Assembly: GCA_947470895.1 (NCBI GenBank) | Contig: CANIVF010000048.1 | Coordinates: 1 to 32,347, forward strand | Direction: 5' to 3' | Origin: Bacteroidota bacterium | GTDB lineage: Bacteria > Bacteroidota > Bacteroidia > Cytophagales > Cyclobacteriaceae | Length of the DNA: 32,347 nt | Part shown: positions 14,247 through 23,088 of the stretch, one piece after another | Layout of the letters: the number at the start of each line of letters is the position of its first letter | Numbering within the stretch: the first letter of the stretch is position 1 | Made by a program: the position numbers and the translations under genes | Notes under the pieces: generated by a model | Told to the model about the DNA's origin: nothing | The model's database searches: none | What the model saw: only the letters and a program-made list of their open reading frames with translations

Positions 14247-15905
14247 TTATGCCTGATCGTGAAGCATTTCACGCGCATTTTCTATGGCTTTGGCCGATGG
14301 TTTAGCACCTCCGATCATCTGAGCGATTTCATTTACGCGTTCCTCAACATTGAGGTTTCGGATGGAGGTAATGGTGCGGCTTGCAGAGTTATCTTTAAAC
14401 ACAAAAAAATGGGCATCAGCTTTTGATGCGATCTGAGGAAGATGACTGATTGAAATAACCTGGTGTCGCAAAGCCATTTCCTTCATTCGGTTTCCTAGTC
14501 GGATTGCGATTTCGCCAGAAACCCCGGTATCAATTTCGTCTAATATTAAAGTAGGCAATGAAGTCTTTTCAGCCATTATATATTTGATACTAAACATAAG
14601 CCTTGAAAATTCTCCACCCGATGCAACTTGCGCCAAAGGACGAGGTTGCATTCCCTTGTTGGCTGTGAAAAGAATTTCAATGCTGTCGATACCGTGTGGA
14701 CCAGCAGCAGTAGGGGTGTGGTCTACCATCAGCTGTGTGTCGGGCATTCCTAATTCCTGCAACAACGACACGAGATGTTTGGAAAGTGGTTTAAAAACTT
14801 TTTGCCGCGACTTACTTAATTCTTCTGCGGCTTGATTCAATTCTTTATCCAATATGTTAACCGCTTCTTTTGCTTGAGCAACCAACTGGTCAAGGTTTCG
14901 GGTCTTGGTCGCTTTTTCCTCTAGTGAATCGCGTAGTTCAATAAGTTGCTTTACTTCTTTTAAACGATGCTTTTGCAATAGTTGGTAGAGTAAACTCAAT
15001 CGATCTTTTGTTTTTTCGGTTTGCAGCGGATCAAATTCGATCTTCTCTTCAGCCTGCTCAAGTTCATTCAGAATATCATCCAATTCAATGCGTGCACTTT
15101 CAAAGCGTTGAAAGAGTTGTTCGTATTGTGATGAATAGGATGCTACCGATTGAAACTGTGTGCGTATAGAGGCAAGCGTAGTACTTACGGAATATTCGGA
15201 TCTTCCAAATTGCTCGAGAATGGAGTTGAAATTTATTTTGATCTCTTCAGCATGTTCCATGATTTTCAGGGCAGCCTCAAGTTGTTCAAGTTCTCCTTGT
15301 TTCAGATTGGCTTTTGTTAATTCATCGAGTTGAAACAAAATGAAATCAGATTCTTTTTTCAAGGCATCTGATTCTAATAGTAGCGCCTTGTATTCATTTT
15401 GAGTGCGCACAAATTTTTTCCATACGTCTTGGTAGTCATCTTTCAGCTTTACGTTAGCGGCAAATGAATCGACCAGTTCAAGTTGAAAAGATTTACGGCC
15501 TAACTCCAAGGTTTCATGTTGCGAATGAATATCCATCAGGTGATTACCAATCTTACGCATCACTTCCAGTGTTACTGGAGTGTCATTGATAAACGCACGA
15601 CTTTTTCCATTCGGATTTATTTCCCTTCGAATGGTGGTCTGGTCTTGATAATCTAAGTCTTCTGATGCAAAGAGCGCTTTCAGTTTATAGGAAGAAAGAT
15701 CAAACGTTCCTTCAGTGACACACTTTTCATTTTCATCCCATAAGGCTTTGGTGTCGGCACGATTGCCTAGTAAAAGACCGATGGCTCCGAGCATAATGGA
15801 TTTACCGGCACCGGTTTCACCAGTAATCACATTAAGCCTGGAAGATGGTGACAACTCCAGGTGTTTAATCAGCGCATAGTTTTTTATAACCAGATGGGTA
15901 AGCAT
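14247..15905 (-). CDS. recN: DNA repair protein RecN
   Basis: SMC-like ATPase of 552 residues, the usual RecN length, acting on the nucleoid in double-strand-break repair. The Walker A loop is GETGAGKS at residues 29-36. A long coiled-coil region fills residues ~150-360 with Glu/Leu/Lys-rich heptads. The signature region VASGGEFSRLMFSIKYIM precedes Walker B LILDEIDTGVSGE near residue 453, and ISHLPQIASKADAHF near residue 480 is the H/D-loop. ATG start at 15905. It is the last gene of the bamD-rpoZ-coaBC-DUF4835-recN operon, 49 bases after the DUF4835 stop. No ATPase residue appears altered. Confidence 0.95.
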   Translation of the reverse strand: MLTHLVIKNYALIKHLELSPSSRLNVITGETGAGKSIMLGAIGLLLGNRADTKALWDENEKCVTEGTFDLSSYKLKALFASEDLDYQDQTTIRREINPNGKSRAFINDTPVTLEVMRKIGNHLMDIHSQHETLELGRKSFQLELVDSFAANVKLKDDYQDVWKKFVRTQNEYKALLLESDALKKESDFILFQLDELTKANLKQGELEQLEAALKIMEHAEEIKINFNSILEQFGRSEYSVSTTLASIRTQFQSVASYSSQYEQLFQRFESARIELDDILNELEQAEEKIEFDPLQTEKTKDRLSLLYQLLQKHRLKEVKQLIELRDSLEEKATKTRNLDQLVAQAKEAVNILDKELNQAAEELSKSRQKVFKPLSKHLVSLLQELGMPDTQLMVDHTPTAAGPHGIDSIEILFTANKGMQPRPLAQVASGGEFSRLMFSIKYIMAEKTSLPTLILDEIDTGVSGEIAIRLGNRMKEMALRHQVISISHLPQIASKADAHFFVFKDNSASRTITSIRNLNVEERVNEIAQMIGGAKPSAKAIENAREMLHDQA

Positions 15906-15954
15906 CGAAATTAAAATGGAGTGTTAAATTAAGAACTAAGCGTAAAGAAATTAC

Positions 15955-16848
15955 TTAGTTCGAGATGATTTTTTGATAAATGTTTCTTTTCGGATCGATG
16001 GCCGTAAGAATGTCGTAGGCTTCTCTTCGAGTTGGTAAACTTCCTTCCGAAAAGATGTTTACCAATTCAGTGGCCTTGGAATCCAGAAACGTGATAACAA
16101 AAATGGAGTTGGGGTAAATCGTCCCGACTTTCTTCACATTTTTAAGTAGCTCCAAAATGATTTCCCTGCTCTGATCAGGCGACTTATCGAATGAATCCAG
16201 CGCCATCCTGTGGTATTTGTATGTGTTTTTACGCAGCTCAACCATTTGAGGGTTGTTGAGGTTTTCAACTAATGCATAGCGGTTTCTGGTGCTACTCAGC
16301 GCATCCCAACCTATGCGGTTTGATGACTGTGCATTATTTACGACAACCAGCGCTTTCTGAATGAAAGGCGTTCCTCCCAATTCGCTGAACGAATCATAAT
16401 CAATACCTAATACGATATAGGCATAAAAGGCCAGCATGGAAGTCAAGTTACTGATATACGTATTATCATTATATTCTAAAGGCAACGACTCGATATATTC
16501 AAATTCCCATTCGCGGTCGGCAAAATTTAATAGAACGGTTTCGTAATTGCTGTTATAGATCGGACGTGCTGAAGTAATCTGTGCATTGGCACTGAAATTG
16601 CCAATCGATGGCATCTTTGTAATGTTAAGGAAAAGGGTGCAGTTGATTTTCTCATGACTGCTATAAGAATCAGGAGTCCATTTCCGGGTGTTTAAAAAAT
16701 TGGCTAAGGCTCTCTCCATATCCTTGAATATGGCGCGATCTGTAGTCTGAATCTGATCGGCATTGATGCTTACTTTAAAGTTAAGTTCCTGACTTACCGA
16801 GGTAAATCCAACCAATGTAAAAAGCAATAAAAGAAATGACTTAAGCAT
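15955..16848 (-). CDS. DUF4835 family protein
   Basis: Exported protein of 297 residues in the DUF4835 family, found widely in Bacteroidota beside coaBC; function unknown. The signal peptide is MLKSFLLLLFTLVGFTSVSQ (ATG at 16848). Family features are the start ELNFKVSINADQIQTTDRAI, then ALANFLNTRKWTPDSYSSHE, and the mid-block LTSMLAFYAYIVLGIDYDSF. The ATG overlaps the coaBC stop by 8 bases, which implies coupling; an upstream in-frame TTG (16860) is less likely. Probably periplasmic or outer-membrane associated. The fixed gene order next to bamD has invited the idea of an envelope role, but nothing in the protein proves it. A short inverted repeat (15933-15940 with 15954-15961) covers its stop codon. 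Confidence 0.88.
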   Translation of the reverse strand: MLKSFLLLLFTLVGFTSVSQELNFKVSINADQIQTTDRAIFKDMERALANFLNTRKWTPDSYSSHEKINCTLFLNITKMPSIGNFSANAQITSARPIYNSNYETVLLNFADREWEFEYIESLPLEYNDNTYISNLTSMLAFYAYIVLGIDYDSFSELGGTPFIQKALVVVNNAQSSNRIGWDALSSTRNRYALVENLNNPQMVELRKNTYKYHRMALDSFDKSPDQSREIILELLKNVKKVGTIYPNSIFVITFLDSKATELVNIFSEGSLPTRREAYDILTAIDPKRNIYQKIISN

Positions 16849-18043
16849 GCCAGTGTTCAATTATAGCATTAACGATGTCGGTGGCTACTTCTTTCTTCGA
16901 CTTCAAACTAAATTCTGTTGCCATACCATTTTTATCGATCAGGGTTACTTTGTTGGTGTCGTGATCGAAGCCCGCGCCTTCATCGTTAAGTGAATTTAAA
17001 ACGATCAGATCGAAATTTTTTGATTGGATCTTCTTTTCTGCATTACTTTTTTCATTCTCTGTTTCCAGCGCAAAGCCAACAGTGAACTGGTCTTTGTTTT
17101 TTAACTTCCCTAATTCAGCAGCGATGTCACGGGTTTTAACTAGTTCAATCGTCAGCGTGTTATCTGATTTCTTTATTTTTTGATCCGCCTGTTGCGCAGG
17201 TCGGTAATCAGCAACTGCTGCGGAGAATACGGTAATGTCAGTGTTTGCAAAATGAGAAACACAAGCCTGATACATTTCTTCTGCAGATGAGACCCGGAGA
17301 AGTTTTATGTTAGGAAGACTTAACTTGATGTTTGTGGGGCCAGATACCAGTGTTACCTCGGCACCTTGGGTTGCCAATTCTTCAGCTATCGCATACCCCA
17401 TTTTTCCACTGGAGTTATTTCCAATAAATCGCACAGGATCGAGGGCCTCATGAGTAGGGCCCGCTGTAACCAAGGCTTTCTTTCCGGCCAAGAGATTTGA
17501 TGTTTTAAAATAAGCCGCAAGGTGAGCGATTATTTCTTCGGGCTCGGCCATGCGTCCTGTACCGATGAGCCCACTTGCTAATTCGCCATGGCCAGGATTA
17601 ATCATATGATTTCCCCAACTGGTTAATCTTTGAATGTTATTTTTTGTGGACGGATGTTGGAGCATATCCAAATCCATGGCGGGTGCAAAAAACGCAGGGC
17701 AGCGTGCGGATAAATAAACGGCTAGCAGTAAGTTGTCACAAATTCCGGAAGCCATTTTTGCGATGGTATTGGCACTGGCAGGTGCAATCACCAAGGCATC
17801 AGCCCAAAGACCTAAATCGATATGATTATTCCAGGTTCCTGAACTGTCTTTGATAAAACTCGTGAGCACAGGATTTCTCGAAACTGTGGAGAGTGTGAGG
17901 GGTGTGATGAAGTCATGTGCAGATGGTGTCATTATTACCTTAACCTCTGCACCTTCTTTTCCAAGAAACCGGGTTAAGAGAGCTGATTTGTAAGCGGCAA
18001 TGCTACCGCTTACACCCAGCAGAATCTTTTTACCGGCCAGCAT
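16841..18043 (-). CDS. coaBC: Bifunctional phosphopantothenoylcysteine decarboxylase / phosphopantothenate-cysteine ligase
   Basis: Two steps of coenzyme A synthesis: CoaB joins 4'-phosphopantothenate to cysteine, and the flavin enzyme CoaC decarboxylates the product. The CoaC domain (residues 1-180) shows GVSGSIAAYKS, the active histidine H74 (NNHIDLGLWAD), PASANT, APAMDLDM and GELASGLIGTGRMAEPEE. The CoaB domain (residues ~188-400) starts KKALVTAGPTHEALDPVRFI and holds NNSSGKMGYAIAEELA and the KIKK motif near residue 290. Two CoaC residues differ from E. coli: D124 replaces Asn125 and S157 replaces Cys158. ATG at 18043 is 3 bases after the rpoZ stop, and its stop overlaps the DUF4835 start. 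Length is normal for the fused enzyme. Confidence 0.94.
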   Translation of the reverse strand: MLAGKKILLGVSGSIAAYKSALLTRFLGKEGAEVKVIMTPSAHDFITPLTLSTVSRNPVLTSFIKDSSGTWNNHIDLGLWADALVIAPASANTIAKMASGICDNLLLAVYLSARCPAFFAPAMDLDMLQHPSTKNNIQRLTSWGNHMINPGHGELASGLIGTGRMAEPEEIIAHLAAYFKTSNLLAGKKALVTAGPTHEALDPVRFIGNNSSGKMGYAIAEELATQGAEVTLVSGPTNIKLSLPNIKLLRVSSAEEMYQACVSHFANTDITVFSAAVADYRPAQQADQKIKKSDNTLTIELVKTRDIAAELGKLKNKDQFTVGFALETENEKSNAEKKIQSKNFDLIVLNSLNDEGAGFDHDTNKVTLIDKNGMATEFSLKSKKEVATDIVNAIIEHWHA

Positions 18044-18046
18044 AAT

Positions 18047-18376
18047 TTACTCTTTTGCTTTTGCTTCAGCGTCAATAGCTGAACGCAAACGATACGTTAA
18101 TTTTCCTTCAAGGAATTCTTCTGTAGCGGTAGTGGTAGGCTTTGGCATGCGCTCGTAGTAGCGAGATATTTCAATTTGCTCGCGGTTCTCAAACACTTCT
18201 TCCAAATTGTCAACGGTAGTCGCAAATTCTGCCAGCTTGTTGTTCAACTCTTCTTTCAGGTTTACAGCAATCTGACGTGCGCGCTTGGAGATAACCACAA
18301 CGGATTCGTAAAGATTTCCAGTAGGTCCTGCAATTTTATCCATATCGCGGGTGATCAGAGACGGTTGTATGGCCAT
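18047..18376 (-). CDS. rpoZ: DNA-directed RNA polymerase omega subunit
   Basis: Small RNA polymerase subunit of 109 residues that helps fold and dock beta-prime. Conserved omega features are ITRDMDKIAGPTGNLYESVV (residues 8-27), the VISKRARQI motif that marks omega, and an acidic N-E-L helix region (LKEELNNKLAEFATTVDNLE). The C-terminal tail KLTYRLRSAIDAEAKAKE is the longer form usual in Bacteroidota. The gap to bamD upstream is 4 bases and to coaBC downstream 3 bases, so it is embedded in the operon. ATG start at 18376. Confidence 0.9.
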   Translation of the reverse strand: MAIQPSLITRDMDKIAGPTGNLYESVVVISKRARQIAVNLKEELNNKLAEFATTVDNLEEVFENREQIEISRYYERMPKPTTTATEEFLEGKLTYRLRSAIDAEAKAKE

Positions 18377-18380
18377 AATA

Positions 18381-19220
18381 TTAGATTTTATTATTTTTTA
18401 ATTTATTCACTTGACTAAGACTTTCACTATAAAAACGTTGTGCTTCTTTGAGGAAAGGACTGTTTGGAAAATTGTCCACTAACTCTTTATAATACTCCAG
18501 TGTTGCCGAATAGCGTTCAAACTGTTTTGAAGGAATGCTCACTTCGGCAAATTCAAATTCTGCAACTACTTTTAGGTAAGCCGCTTCTTCCAGATAGGGT
18601 GAATCTGGAAAGTTCTTTTTGAAATCGTCAAAAGCGACAATGGATGCTTTATACATTTTTAGCTTAAGATATTGCTTAGCGTTGTCAAAGCCTTTTTTCT
18701 CGAGCTTATCCTGACTTACATCAATCACCTCTACAGCCTTGTTCATGAATTGGCTTCCCGAGTACTTGTTTAAAAATACCTGCATGGCGTTCATCGCCTC
18801 AATGCTGCTTCTTTGGTCTTTGTTATGATCTGGCGATGAAGCATACAAGGAATAGGCATACATAAAGTTCGCCTCCTCTGCATATTGGCTACGGCCGTAG
18901 GTTTCGTAAAAAGTCTTAAACTGATCAGAAGCTAGCAGATAAGTTTTCTCATTATACTGGCAATAAGCAAGATAGAACTCCACTTTTTCACCCTCAGGTA
19001 GCCCTCTAACAATGGGCAAAATCGATTCAAAAAGAATGGAGGAACGATAATAATCTTTTTTTGCGTAGTAATTTAAGCCAGCCTCATACTTAATGCGCCA
19101 ATCTTCACTCTTCTCAATCTTTCTGAACTGACTGCACCCCAAAGTAAAAATCACCATGAAAAATAGGCTAAAGCTTTTGGCTCGCCTGGCATTGAAGTAT
19201 GTTAAAATGCTCAAAATCAA
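18381..19220 (-). CDS. bamD: Outer membrane protein assembly factor BamD
   Basis: Lipoprotein of the BAM complex, 279 residues, which with BamA inserts beta-barrels in the outer membrane. The signal region SLFFMVIFTLGC ends in a lipobox cysteine (residue 29). The mature part is a chain of TPR helices: KYEAGLNYYAKKDYYRSSIL, EFYLAYCQYNEKTYLLASDQF, EEANFMYAYSLYASSPDHN, QYLKLKMYKASIVAFDDF, and TLEYYKELVDNFPNSPFLKEA. There is no ATG early enough to keep the signal peptide, so TTG at 19220 is the chosen start; an in-frame TTG at 19214 is the alternative. It is the first gene of a five-gene operon behind a good promoter. Confidence 0.9.
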   Translation of the reverse strand: MILSILTYFNARRAKSFSLFFMVIFTLGCSQFRKIEKSEDWRIKYEAGLNYYAKKDYYRSSILFESILPIVRGLPEGEKVEFYLAYCQYNEKTYLLASDQFKTFYETYGRSQYAEEANFMYAYSLYASSPDHNKDQRSSIEAMNAMQVFLNKYSGSQFMNKAVEVIDVSQDKLEKKGFDNAKQYLKLKMYKASIVAFDDFKKNFPDSPYLEEAAYLKVVAEFEFAEVSIPSKQFERYSATLEYYKELVDNFPNSPFLKEAQRFYSESLSQVNKLKNNKI

Positions 19221-19243
19221 GGGTTGTAATACGTTTCAGCCTA

Positions 19244-19273
19244 CAAATATACTACAGGAGGATGAATTAACAA
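19244..19273 (-). promoter_or_regulatory. Promoter of the bamD-rpoZ-coaBC-DUF4835-recN operon
   Basis: On the minus strand, TTG (complement of 19271-19273) is followed after exactly 19 bases by TATATTTG (complement of 19244-19251), a full match to the Bacteroidota TAnnTTTG -7 box. Transcription would begin near 19238, about 18 bases before the TTG start codon. Confidence 0.75.
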
Positions 19274-19310
19274 TTTGGAAAGTTTTAAGCTAAACGGTAA
19301 GGAGGTAAGA

Positions 19311-20015
19311 TTATTTTCGAACTACTAGTTTTCGGGTAAGCACCCCATTGTTGTTAAGGTAGAGGGTGTAAAAATAGATACCCGAAACGAATTCTTCGGT
19401 TTGTATTTTAACCCGGTCTTCAAATGGAGATAATTCGAATTCGTTGATGACCCTGCCTAAAATATTATGAATGACTACTTTGGCTACTGCCGATTCGTTA
19501 TGTAGGCGATAATCCATATAAGCCAGATCCTGTACCGGGTTTGGATACACATCTTGTATGGTAATGTCTTTAGATTGAAAAATGATCGGCTTATGATCTT
19601 TCTCCAGAACAGACACTGAGACAGTATACTCAATAGCATCTGTAGGATTACCCTTTATAAATACCTGAAACTTGATATTGCCTTGACTACTTAGAATTCC
19701 ACTTTCTAAAACATAGGCAAGAGCAGTAAGTGTTTCACCCGGCTCTACTTTTTTCGAAAATTCTTCAATGACGGATTCAAGACAGTTTTTTTCAAAACAG
19801 AAATACCCCTTTTGGGTTCCGTTAAGATCGGAATGGAGTTTTCTGATGATATAAAATTGAGCATTGTTGGTGTTATTTCTAATTTTCAAAGGTATCCGAA
19901 CTGTCTCACTGAGTGAAGCTTGTAGGCTTTCTTGCTTATCCAGGAGTTCGAATGTTTGTGCGAGCCCGGAAAGGCTAAAACCAGAAATGAGAAGAACAAA
20001 AATCCAACTTTTCAT
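19311..20015 (-). CDS. T9SS type A sorting-domain protein
   Basis: Secreted protein of 234 residues. The signal peptide is MKSWIFVLLISGFSLSGLAQ (ATG at 20015; an upstream GTG at 20024 is possible). Residues ~22-140 form a beta-sandwich-like domain with a cysteine pair in GYFCFEKNCLE. Residues ~155-234 form a type IX secretion C-terminal domain: DVYPNPVQDLAYMDYRL, VVIHNILGRVINEFEL, VSGIYFYTLYLNNNG and the basic end LTRKLVVRK. Such domains are recognised by the T9SS in the periplasm and cut off on export or anchoring. It lies 73 bases downstream of the OstA-like gene on the same strand. The short passenger looks more like a surface structural protein than an enzyme. Confidence 0.87.
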   Translation of the reverse strand: MKSWIFVLLISGFSLSGLAQTFELLDKQESLQASLSETVRIPLKIRNNTNNAQFYIIRKLHSDLNGTQKGYFCFEKNCLESVIEEFSKKVEPGETLTALAYVLESGILSSQGNIKFQVFIKGNPTDAIEYTVSVSVLEKDHKPIIFQSKDITIQDVYPNPVQDLAYMDYRLHNESAVAKVVIHNILGRVINEFELSPFEDRVKIQTEEFVSGIYFYTLYLNNNGVLTRKLVVRK

Positions 20016-20088
20016 AAAGGACACACTTATTCAAGTGAAAATTTATTATAAAGCGGTAGCTTATCCTAATAATTCGAAATAAAAGTTA

Positions 20089-21657
20089 TTAATGCTTGAC
20101 AATTTTTGACGGATGACTTTCGTTTCCGTCCTTCTTCACTACCTGTTCGCGGGTGGGGCGCTCTTCGCCTCTCCAGATAAAGCCTTTTAATTTTCGGTCT
20201 GCTTCTTTTATTTGATGTGGAGGGATAAACTGAGCATCAGGCTTTACATAAGCATTTACGGTATTGACTTTACCATCCACAAAGATGATTCTCATCTTAC
20301 TGCATATCATTTTGTTCATGCCCATGGTGATGGTTAGTTTCACACGAATACTATCCAGATCTTCCTCCCTTTCCTCCAGCGCATAGTATAAACTTTCTGC
20401 GTTCCCCTCGACTAAAACATTATTGATAGAACTTCCTTTGAAGTCGGTAGTCATATTTCTGCCTTTGATCTGGTTAAAGTTGGAAAGAGAATCCTGAGAC
20501 ACCACAAACGAGTTGGCGACCATATAAAGTTTATCAATTTTTTTATTCTTTAGTCGTATGCGTATGGAGTCAGCCGTCATTTGATTTCCACTGCTCCACA
20601 AAGCGGGTGCGCGATAGAAATAGATCGTTGAGTCCAACGAGCGATAGACCAATGAATCGGCAATTCCCTGAAGATCTTTTTTGAAAATTTTGACCTTGTT
20701 GTAAGCCAGTAATCTCTTCTTTTTTGGGTTTTTATTTTCGATCGATACTAATGTGTCAGCCGATATAAATAGGGTATCAAGATCGTCATCAATTTTTGCC
20801 ACGTAGGCATTGCCATATACTTTTGATATGCCGGTCTTCTTATCATAAAAGCTATCGTCACCAAAGATGAGCATGTTTTCTTCTTTGGATGTCATTACTA
20901 CTCTTCCTTTAGCTTTATATATTTTTTTTGCGTCATCGATATCATACGCATCGCCTTTGATTTTGTATTCAACGGATTCAATCACACCCAGATTCAGTGC
21001 GGATAATTTTTGGTTGGTATTATAGAATCCACTTTTGTAAATCGCAACTCCGCCATCTTTATCCTTGACTATAGTCTCATCTTTGAAATATATGATTCTT
21101 GTTTTTGAGTTGTATTGAAGAGTATCTGAGTTTAAGGTATAATCTGGGTTCACCCCGACTACATCTGATTTGAAAGCAGCCAGGTTGGTACGTACATCAT
21201 AATACCCTTTTTTACTGGTGAGCACGTTGGTGGTGTCCACTAATTTCCCTCCGTTGAAATACTTCGCTTCATTTTTTTTGCGATCATAGTCCAGGTTTTC
21301 AGTGTAAAGCGTGGCGATACCCAATTTTGTAAAAACAACCTTTTTACGCAGGTGAGCAATTTTATCGTTGCCGTCATAGGTAAGTTCCCGTGAGGTTACA
21401 TCTACCGAATCACCATCGATGATGTGGACTTTTCCATAGGCCTCAATTTTATTTTTGGTTTTAAAGAAGTGGGCCGAGTCACAATAAATAGTGGTTGTGT
21501 TTTGAATAAAGATCACATTGCCAATTAATCGGTCGAACCGGTCTCCATTGCGAATGCTCCCGATAAGGCTATCGGCATGTTTCATCTTTACTCTTCGTTG
21601 AGCCAGAGATCCTGTGGATACAAGTAAAATCAGAAATAAGGGTAAGTATCGATTCAT
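20089..21657 (-). CDS. OstA-like protein (LptA/LptD N-terminal-like organic solvent tolerance family)
   Basis: Exported protein of 522 residues with signal peptide MNRYLPLFLILLVSTGSLAQ. The body is built of repeated OstA-like beta-jellyroll strands, as in LptA/LptC: IGNVIFIQNTTTIYCDSAHF, NKIEAYGKVHIIDGDSVDVT, HLRKKVVFTKLGIATLYTE, and similar blocks to residue ~470. LptA-type folds form the bridge that carries lipopolysaccharide across the periplasm, so a role in LPS transport is likely but not shown here. The tail after residue 470 (FIPPHQIKEADRKLKGFIWR) is Bacteroidota typical. ATG at 21657 lies 8 bases after a full TAnnTTTG box. It is divergent from tilS. Confidence 0.85.
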   Translation of the reverse strand: MNRYLPLFLILLVSTGSLAQRRVKMKHADSLIGSIRNGDRFDRLIGNVIFIQNTTTIYCDSAHFFKTKNKIEAYGKVHIIDGDSVDVTSRELTYDGNDKIAHLRKKVVFTKLGIATLYTENLDYDRKKNEAKYFNGGKLVDTTNVLTSKKGYYDVRTNLAAFKSDVVGVNPDYTLNSDTLQYNSKTRIIYFKDETIVKDKDGGVAIYKSGFYNTNQKLSALNLGVIESVEYKIKGDAYDIDDAKKIYKAKGRVVMTSKEENMLIFGDDSFYDKKTGISKVYGNAYVAKIDDDLDTLFISADTLVSIENKNPKKKRLLAYNKVKIFKKDLQGIADSLVYRSLDSTIYFYRAPALWSSGNQMTADSIRIRLKNKKIDKLYMVANSFVVSQDSLSNFNQIKGRNMTTDFKGSSINNVLVEGNAESLYYALEEREEDLDSIRVKLTITMGMNKMICSKMRIIFVDGKVNTVNAYVKPDAQFIPPHQIKEADRKLKGFIWRGEERPTREQVVKKDGNESHPSKIVKH

Positions 21658-21665
21658 TTTCGGGT

Positions 21666-21673
21666 CAAAAATA
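21666..21673 (-). promoter_or_regulatory. -7 box for the OstA-like gene
   Basis: The minus strand reads TATTTTTG, a full match to TAnnTTTG, ending 8 bases before the ATG at 21657. No TTG was seen at the proper -33 distance. The leader would be only 2-4 bases long. Confidence 0.45.
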
Positions 21674-21682
21674 TAGAAAAGT

Positions 21683-21690
21683 TATCTTTG
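21683..21690 (+). promoter_or_regulatory. -7 box for tilS
   Basis: TATCTTTG is a full match to TAnnTTTG and ends 4 bases before the GTG start of tilS. If active, transcription would begin at or next to the start codon, giving a leaderless message. No clear -33 TTG is present. Confidence 0.48.
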
Positions 21691-21694
21691 GACT

Positions 21695-23011
21695 GTGATT
21701 GATAAGTTAAAGAGGTTTATTGATGAGAAGAATTTGCTCACAAAGCAGGATATAATTCTGGTTGCCGTAAGTGGGGGATTGGATTCTATGGTGTTGCTTC
21801 ATGCACTCAAGCGACTGGATATTGAATTGGCTGTTGCTCATTGTAATTTTCAATTGCGTGGGCAGGATTCGGATGAGGATGAGGAGTTTGTGAGAAATTA
21901 TTGTGTGCAGATTAACGTTCCTTTTTTTTGTAAACGCTTTGAGACCAACAACTATGCCACGGAGAACAAGCTTTCCATTCAGATGGCTGCACGTGAGCTA
22001 AGGTATGCCTGGTTTGAAGGATTAATAGAAGGAAAAGGATTTACTAAGTTAGCCACAGCGCATCATTTCAATGATTCCATCGAAACGATGATGCTGAATT
22101 GGATGCGTGGTGCAGGCATCGAAGGCTTACGTGGAATTCCTGCCCAGCGCGGAAAAATAACCCGCCCATTGTTATTTGCTACACGCGATGAGATCATCCG
22201 TTATGCGGCAGACTATCAAATCATGTGGCGCGAAGACATCAGTAACCAAACTGACGACTACCAGCGGAACTTTATACGCCATCAGGTAATTCCACAACTT
22301 AAGAGAATCAATATCGCTCTTGAAAATACCATCCGCGAAAGCGTGAGTAAGATGGAGGATGAGTGGGCTTTCTACCATAAACATGTGGAGGATTGGAAAG
22401 AAGAATTTGTTACTCAGGAAGGTGAAACGATCAACATCAGCAAAAAGGGATTTCTTCATCCCGCCCACGGGGCATCTTTGCTTTGGCATAGCATTAAGAC
22501 ATTTGGTTTCAGTTATGAACTCTGCAGGGAAGCTTTAGTCATAAAAGACAAGCAATCAGGTAAGCAGTTTTCGTCATCAACCCATAAGCTGGTAGTGGAT
22601 CGGGATTATTTAGTGGTGACGCCACAAGAGAACCATTGGAATGAAATAAGTATTCAAGCGGATCAAACTAAGGTAATCCTAGGCCCTTGGAGGCTGGATA
22701 TCAGAGCATGTTCTGAGATAAAACCTTCGGATCATGTGAATGAGGCAGTGCTGGACGCAGATAAACTTGTCTTTCCACTTCAATGGAGAAAGTGGCTGCA
22801 CGGGGACTACTTCTTCCCGTTAGGCATGACACATCGCAAGAAAATCAGTGATTTTTTGATTGACCGGAAGATTTCTTTGGGGGAGAAAGATTCGGTTACT
22901 GTTTTGGAGTCGGCCGGTGAGATTGTTTGGGTGGCTGGGCATCGGATCGACAATCGATTTAAGCTTACGCCAAACACAAAAAGAGCCTTAACTTTTTTAC
23001 TTTCTCCATAA
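21695..23011 (+). CDS. tilS: tRNA(Ile)-lysidine synthetase
   Basis: Converts the wobble cytidine of tRNA-Ile(CAU) to lysidine using ATP and lysine, so that the tRNA reads AUA. The N-type ATP pyrophosphatase P-loop is SGGLDS at residues 26-31. Other conserved blocks are HCNFQLRGQDSDEDEEFV (residues ~49-66), TAHHFNDSIETMMLNWMRGAG (His-His-Asn motif), GIPAQRGKITRPLL and SNQTDDYQRNFIRHQVIP. The C-terminal TilS domain near residues 365-435 contains YFFPLGMTHRKKISDFL and VWVAGHRIDNRFKL. Full-length at 438 residues. GTG start at 21695: the first in-frame ATG is inside the P-loop region and would remove it. Confidence 0.95.
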   Translation: MIDKLKRFIDEKNLLTKQDIILVAVSGGLDSMVLLHALKRLDIELAVAHCNFQLRGQDSDEDEEFVRNYCVQINVPFFCKRFETNNYATENKLSIQMAARELRYAWFEGLIEGKGFTKLATAHHFNDSIETMMLNWMRGAGIEGLRGIPAQRGKITRPLLFATRDEIIRYAADYQIMWREDISNQTDDYQRNFIRHQVIPQLKRINIALENTIRESVSKMEDEWAFYHKHVEDWKEEFVTQEGETINISKKGFLHPAHGASLLWHSIKTFGFSYELCREALVIKDKQSGKQFSSSTHKLVVDRDYLVVTPQENHWNEISIQADQTKVILGPWRLDIRACSEIKPSDHVNEAVLDADKLVFPLQWRKWLHGDYFFPLGMTHRKKISDFLIDRKISLGEKDSVTVLESAGEIVWVAGHRIDNRFKLTPNTKRALTFLLSP

Positions 23012-23088
23012 TTGTTCTAATACCTTTTCTTTTGATCACTCTATTGATAAATTCGCATCCGGTTTTAACGATCTAATCTTGATATATT

